Assembly: GCA_000380705.1 (NCBI GenBank)
Contig: AQYM01000030.1
Coordinates: 1-7,868, forward strand
From: Crenarchaeota archaeon SCGC AAA471-B05
GTDB taxonomy: Archaea; Thermoproteota; Thermoprotei; Gearchaeales; Gearchaeaceae
DNA length: 7,868 bases
Direction of reading: 5' to 3'
The notes under the pieces are model-generated. The model was not told where the DNA came from. It did no database searches and saw only the letters and a list, made by a program, of their open reading frames with translations. Shown here piece after piece: positions 6,733 to 7,868 of this stretch. Position 1 is the first letter of the stretch. Each line of letters opens with the position of its first letter. Made by a program: the position numbers and the translations under genes.

Positions 6733-6754
6733 CCCACCATAAATGACAGGGGTT
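6725..6754 (+). other. Hairpin spanning the nadE stop codon
   Basis: AACCCTG at 6725-6731 pairs with CAGGGGTT at 6747-6754 with one bulged G, enclosing a 15-nt loop that includes the last base of the stop codon. It is GC-richer than the surroundings. It could protect or end the nadE message, but no T-run follows immediately, so calling it a terminator would go too far. Confidence 0.4.
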
Positions 6755-6786
6755 ATCCTCATTGATTCGGAACCACATTTCTCGCA

Positions 6787-6806
6787 TTAAAACAGTTTAA
6801 AACAGT
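6787..6806. repeat. Perfect 10-nt tandem duplication
   Basis: TTAAAACAGT is present twice, back to back, at 6787-6796 and 6797-6806, with no mismatch and no spacer. It looks like a recent slippage or repair duplication inside the non-coding stretch after nadE. Confidence 0.85.
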
Positions 6807-6840
6807 CAAGAGATTCGAATCCCATTTGCTGAAAAATTTT

Positions 6841-6911
6841 ATTGCTTACTGTATGTGATTGTTTCTTTTCTGGAGTTGGTGAACTCCATAGCAATGTTAG
6901 CTCCTATTGCT
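6841..6911. other. Competing stems: one AGCAAT, two ATTGCT partners
   Basis: AGCAAT at 6890-6895 can pair with ATTGCT at 6906-6911 (10-nt loop) or with ATTGCT at 6841-6846, which would enclose the 7-bp hairpin at 6871-6888. The two folds exclude each other, an arrangement seen in RNA switches. Each stem is only 6 bp, so this is suggestive at most. The same pairing exists in a minus-strand transcript. Confidence 0.35.
6871..6888. other. Perfect 7-bp hairpin with a GGTG loop
   Basis: TGGAGTT (6871-6877) and AACTCCA (6882-6888) are exact reverse complements around the 4-nt loop GGTG. It is the most stable-looking local fold in this intergenic region. It sits between the two ATTGCT copies described at 6841-6911. 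Confidence 0.6.
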
Positions 6912-6982
6912 TCTTATTCAAAAGAAATATAAAAGACATAGAATTTTATCTTCAGCCTACAGGGCGAGGATTAAATTTATTG

Positions 6983-6999
6983 TAAAAAAGATTTATAAA
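6983..6999 (+). promoter_or_regulatory. TATA box and BRE-like element of hflX
   Basis: TTTATAAA at 6992-6999 is a strong archaeal TATA box, preceded by a purine-rich AAAAAAGA run (6984-6991) suited to TFB binding. Its centre lies about 27 nt upstream of the TTG start at 7023, so transcription should begin at or next to the start codon, giving a leaderless message. Confidence 0.75.
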
Positions 7000-7022
7000 G
7001 CATTTATTTTTATTTTTATTAG

Positions 7023-7868
7023 TTGACAAGAGCGATATTTGGCTATTTAAGAACAGATTTTAACGATGGTATATTATATAAATTAAAACTAGAAGAATTT
7101 ATAAAGATAGCTAAATCTATCGGATATGAAAAAGTTGAAACGATAATACAAAATGAAAGAAAACCAAATCCTTCATTTTTATTTGGAAAAGGCAAAGTGG
7201 AAGAAATTAAAGAAATTATTGAAGAATTTCACGCCGAAGCTTTCATAGTATATAACTTATTGAATAGTTCTCAAAGAATAAATCTCGAAGATTATTTAAA
7301 TGTTAATGTCTTAGATAGATACGATTTAATATTAGAAGTATTTGAAAAGAATTCAGGCGATAAGATATCTAAGCTACAAATAGAATATGCAAGAATACAA
7401 AGATATATACCATACGTTAAGAAAAGAATTGCATGGGAAGTTTATAGAGATAGGCCGGGTCCTAAAAGCTTAGGAGAATACGCATATCATAAGGTTATAG
7501 CGCAGATGTTATCTAGAAGAAAAAAGATAAAAAAGGAAATAGAATATTATAAAGAAATTAAGGAAAAACAAATAGAAGAAAGAAAAGAAAGGAAATTGTC
7601 AATCGTTACACTATGTGGTTTTTATAATGCAGGGAAAACGAGCATTTTTAATGCCTTAACAAATTTAAGTAAACCTGTAAGTGATAATCCATTTACCACT
7701 TTGTCAAGCAAATATTATATGGTAAAATATAACATGACTAATTTTTTATTGGTTGATACAATAGGTTTTGCTTTTGATATCGACCCCTTAATAATAGGCT
7801 CTTTTGAACTAACATTAAAGGATATTACCAGTGCAGATCTAATTCTCCTAGTAATCGATTCAAAAGAT
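7023..7868 (+). CDS. hflX: HflX-type ribosome-associated GTPase (3' end cut by window)
   Basis: HflX proteins bind the large ribosomal subunit and, in bacteria, split stalled or stressed ribosomes; the archaeal role is less clear. 282 codons are visible. Residues about 1-120 form the HflX-specific N-terminal domain, with the recognisable FLFGKGKVEEIKEI (52-65). Residues about 120-190 form a long, basic helical region with KLQIEYARIQRYIPYV, the archaeal version of the glycine-rich 'GxGExQLExDRR' segment. The GTPase domain follows: G1 GFYNAGKT at 199-206, G2 near PFTTLSSKYY, and G3 DTIGF at 245-249. The G4 (NKxD) motif lies beyond the window. The start is TTG: the codon just before it is an in-frame TAG, no in-frame ATG follows within the N-terminal domain, and the TATA box at 6992-6999 places transcription start at this point. 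The strand and strong own promoter show it is independent of nadE. Confidence 0.93.
   Translation, partial: MTRAIFGYLRTDFNDGILYKLKLEEFIKIAKSIGYEKVETIIQNERKPNPSFLFGKGKVEEIKEIIEEFHAEAFIVYNLLNSSQRINLEDYLNVNVLDRYDLILEVFEKNSGDKISKLQIEYARIQRYIPYVKKRIAWEVYRDRPGPKSLGEYAYHKVIAQMLSRRKKIKKEIEYYKEIKEKQIEERKERKLSIVTLCGFYNAGKTSIFNALTNLSKPVSDNPFTTLSSKYYMVKYNMTNFLLVDTIGFAFDIDPLIIGSFELTLKDITSADLILLVIDSKD

Larger units (their letters stand above)
6733..6982. other. Gene-free stretch with hairpins and raised GC; possible unrecognised RNA or decayed element
   Basis: No convincing gene lies here on either strand, yet the stretch is visibly GC-richer than other intergenic DNA in the window. It contains a 10-nt tandem duplication (6787-6806), a perfect 7-bp hairpin (6871-6888) and a competing stem (6890-6911). 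The six-base word ATCCTC at 6755-6760 recurs inverted as GAGGAT at 6966-6971, which is too short to call terminal repeats. Minus-strand reading gives short peptide-like stretches, for example CEKCGSESMRITPVIYGG at 6733-6786, all bounded by stops. TATA-like TATAAAA at 6928-6934 (plus), which reads TTTTATA on the minus strand, could start a small transcript either way. A T-loop-like ATTCGAATCC at 6813-6822 has no matching stem, so no tRNA is called. Confidence 0.4.

Noticed and set aside
6776..6832. Possible tRNA, from the T-loop-like ATTCGAATCC
   Set aside because: The bases flanking the loop do not pair on either strand, and no acceptor, D or anticodon arm can be drawn around it.
6742..6832. 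Possible box C/D small RNA ending at CTGA (6829-6832)
   Set aside because: There is no proper RTGATGA C box upstream; the nearest TTGATTC is a poor match, and no D'/C' pair is seen.
6755..6971. Short inverted words ATCCTC/GAGGAT as terminal repeats of a miniature element
   Set aside because: Six bases of inversion are too few, no target-site duplication flanks them, and the outer sequences do not match well.

Overview
The window is AT-rich archaeal DNA. It suggests a thermophilic member of the Thermoproteota (Crenarchaeota), most like Sulfolobales or a related order. The main evidence is a Cdv (ESCRT-type) cell-division cluster, an archaeal asparaginyl-tRNA synthetase with its own OB-fold, an archaeal-type phosphoglycolate-phosphatase-like HAD protein and an archaeal HflX GTPase. 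Codon use is dominated by AGA and ATA. Starts appear leaderless or lack Shine-Dalgarno motifs. I cannot name the genus from the sequence alone.

Layout, left to right. Positions 1-2925 (minus strand) hold four tightly packed genes, transcribed in the order ESCRT-III paralogue, cdvA, cdvB, cdvC; cdvC runs off the left edge. Gaps between them are only 2, 4 and 2 nt. Positions 2926-3055 are a 130-nt non-coding gap that should carry the cdv promoter and the asnS 3' end signal. Positions 3056-5870 (minus) hold a compact trio transcribed as nitrilase-family amidase, HAD phosphatase (20-nt overlap), asnS (15-nt gap). Positions 5871-5904 are a 34-bp divergent promoter region. Positions 5905-6732 (plus) are nadE. 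Positions 6733-7022 are a gene-poor stretch with several hairpins, a 10-nt tandem duplication and visibly higher GC than its surroundings, ending in a clear TATA box. From 7023 (plus) an hflX gene with a TTG start runs off the right edge.

Two functional themes stand out. The left third is the membrane-scission division machinery: CdvA (membrane scaffold), CdvB and an additional ESCRT-III subunit (filaments), and CdvC (Vps4-type remodelling ATPase). The unusual points are the extra ESCRT-III gene at the head of the cluster and a CdvB with little trace of the proline-rich MIM2 motif expected to recruit CdvC. The middle is NAD biosynthesis: a stand-alone nitrilase-fold protein resembling the glutaminase half of glutamine-dependent NAD synthetases sits head-to-head with a synthetase-only NadE, as if the bacterial and eukaryotic two-domain enzyme were split into two genes. 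HflX (ribosome-associated GTPase) and AsnRS belong to translation.
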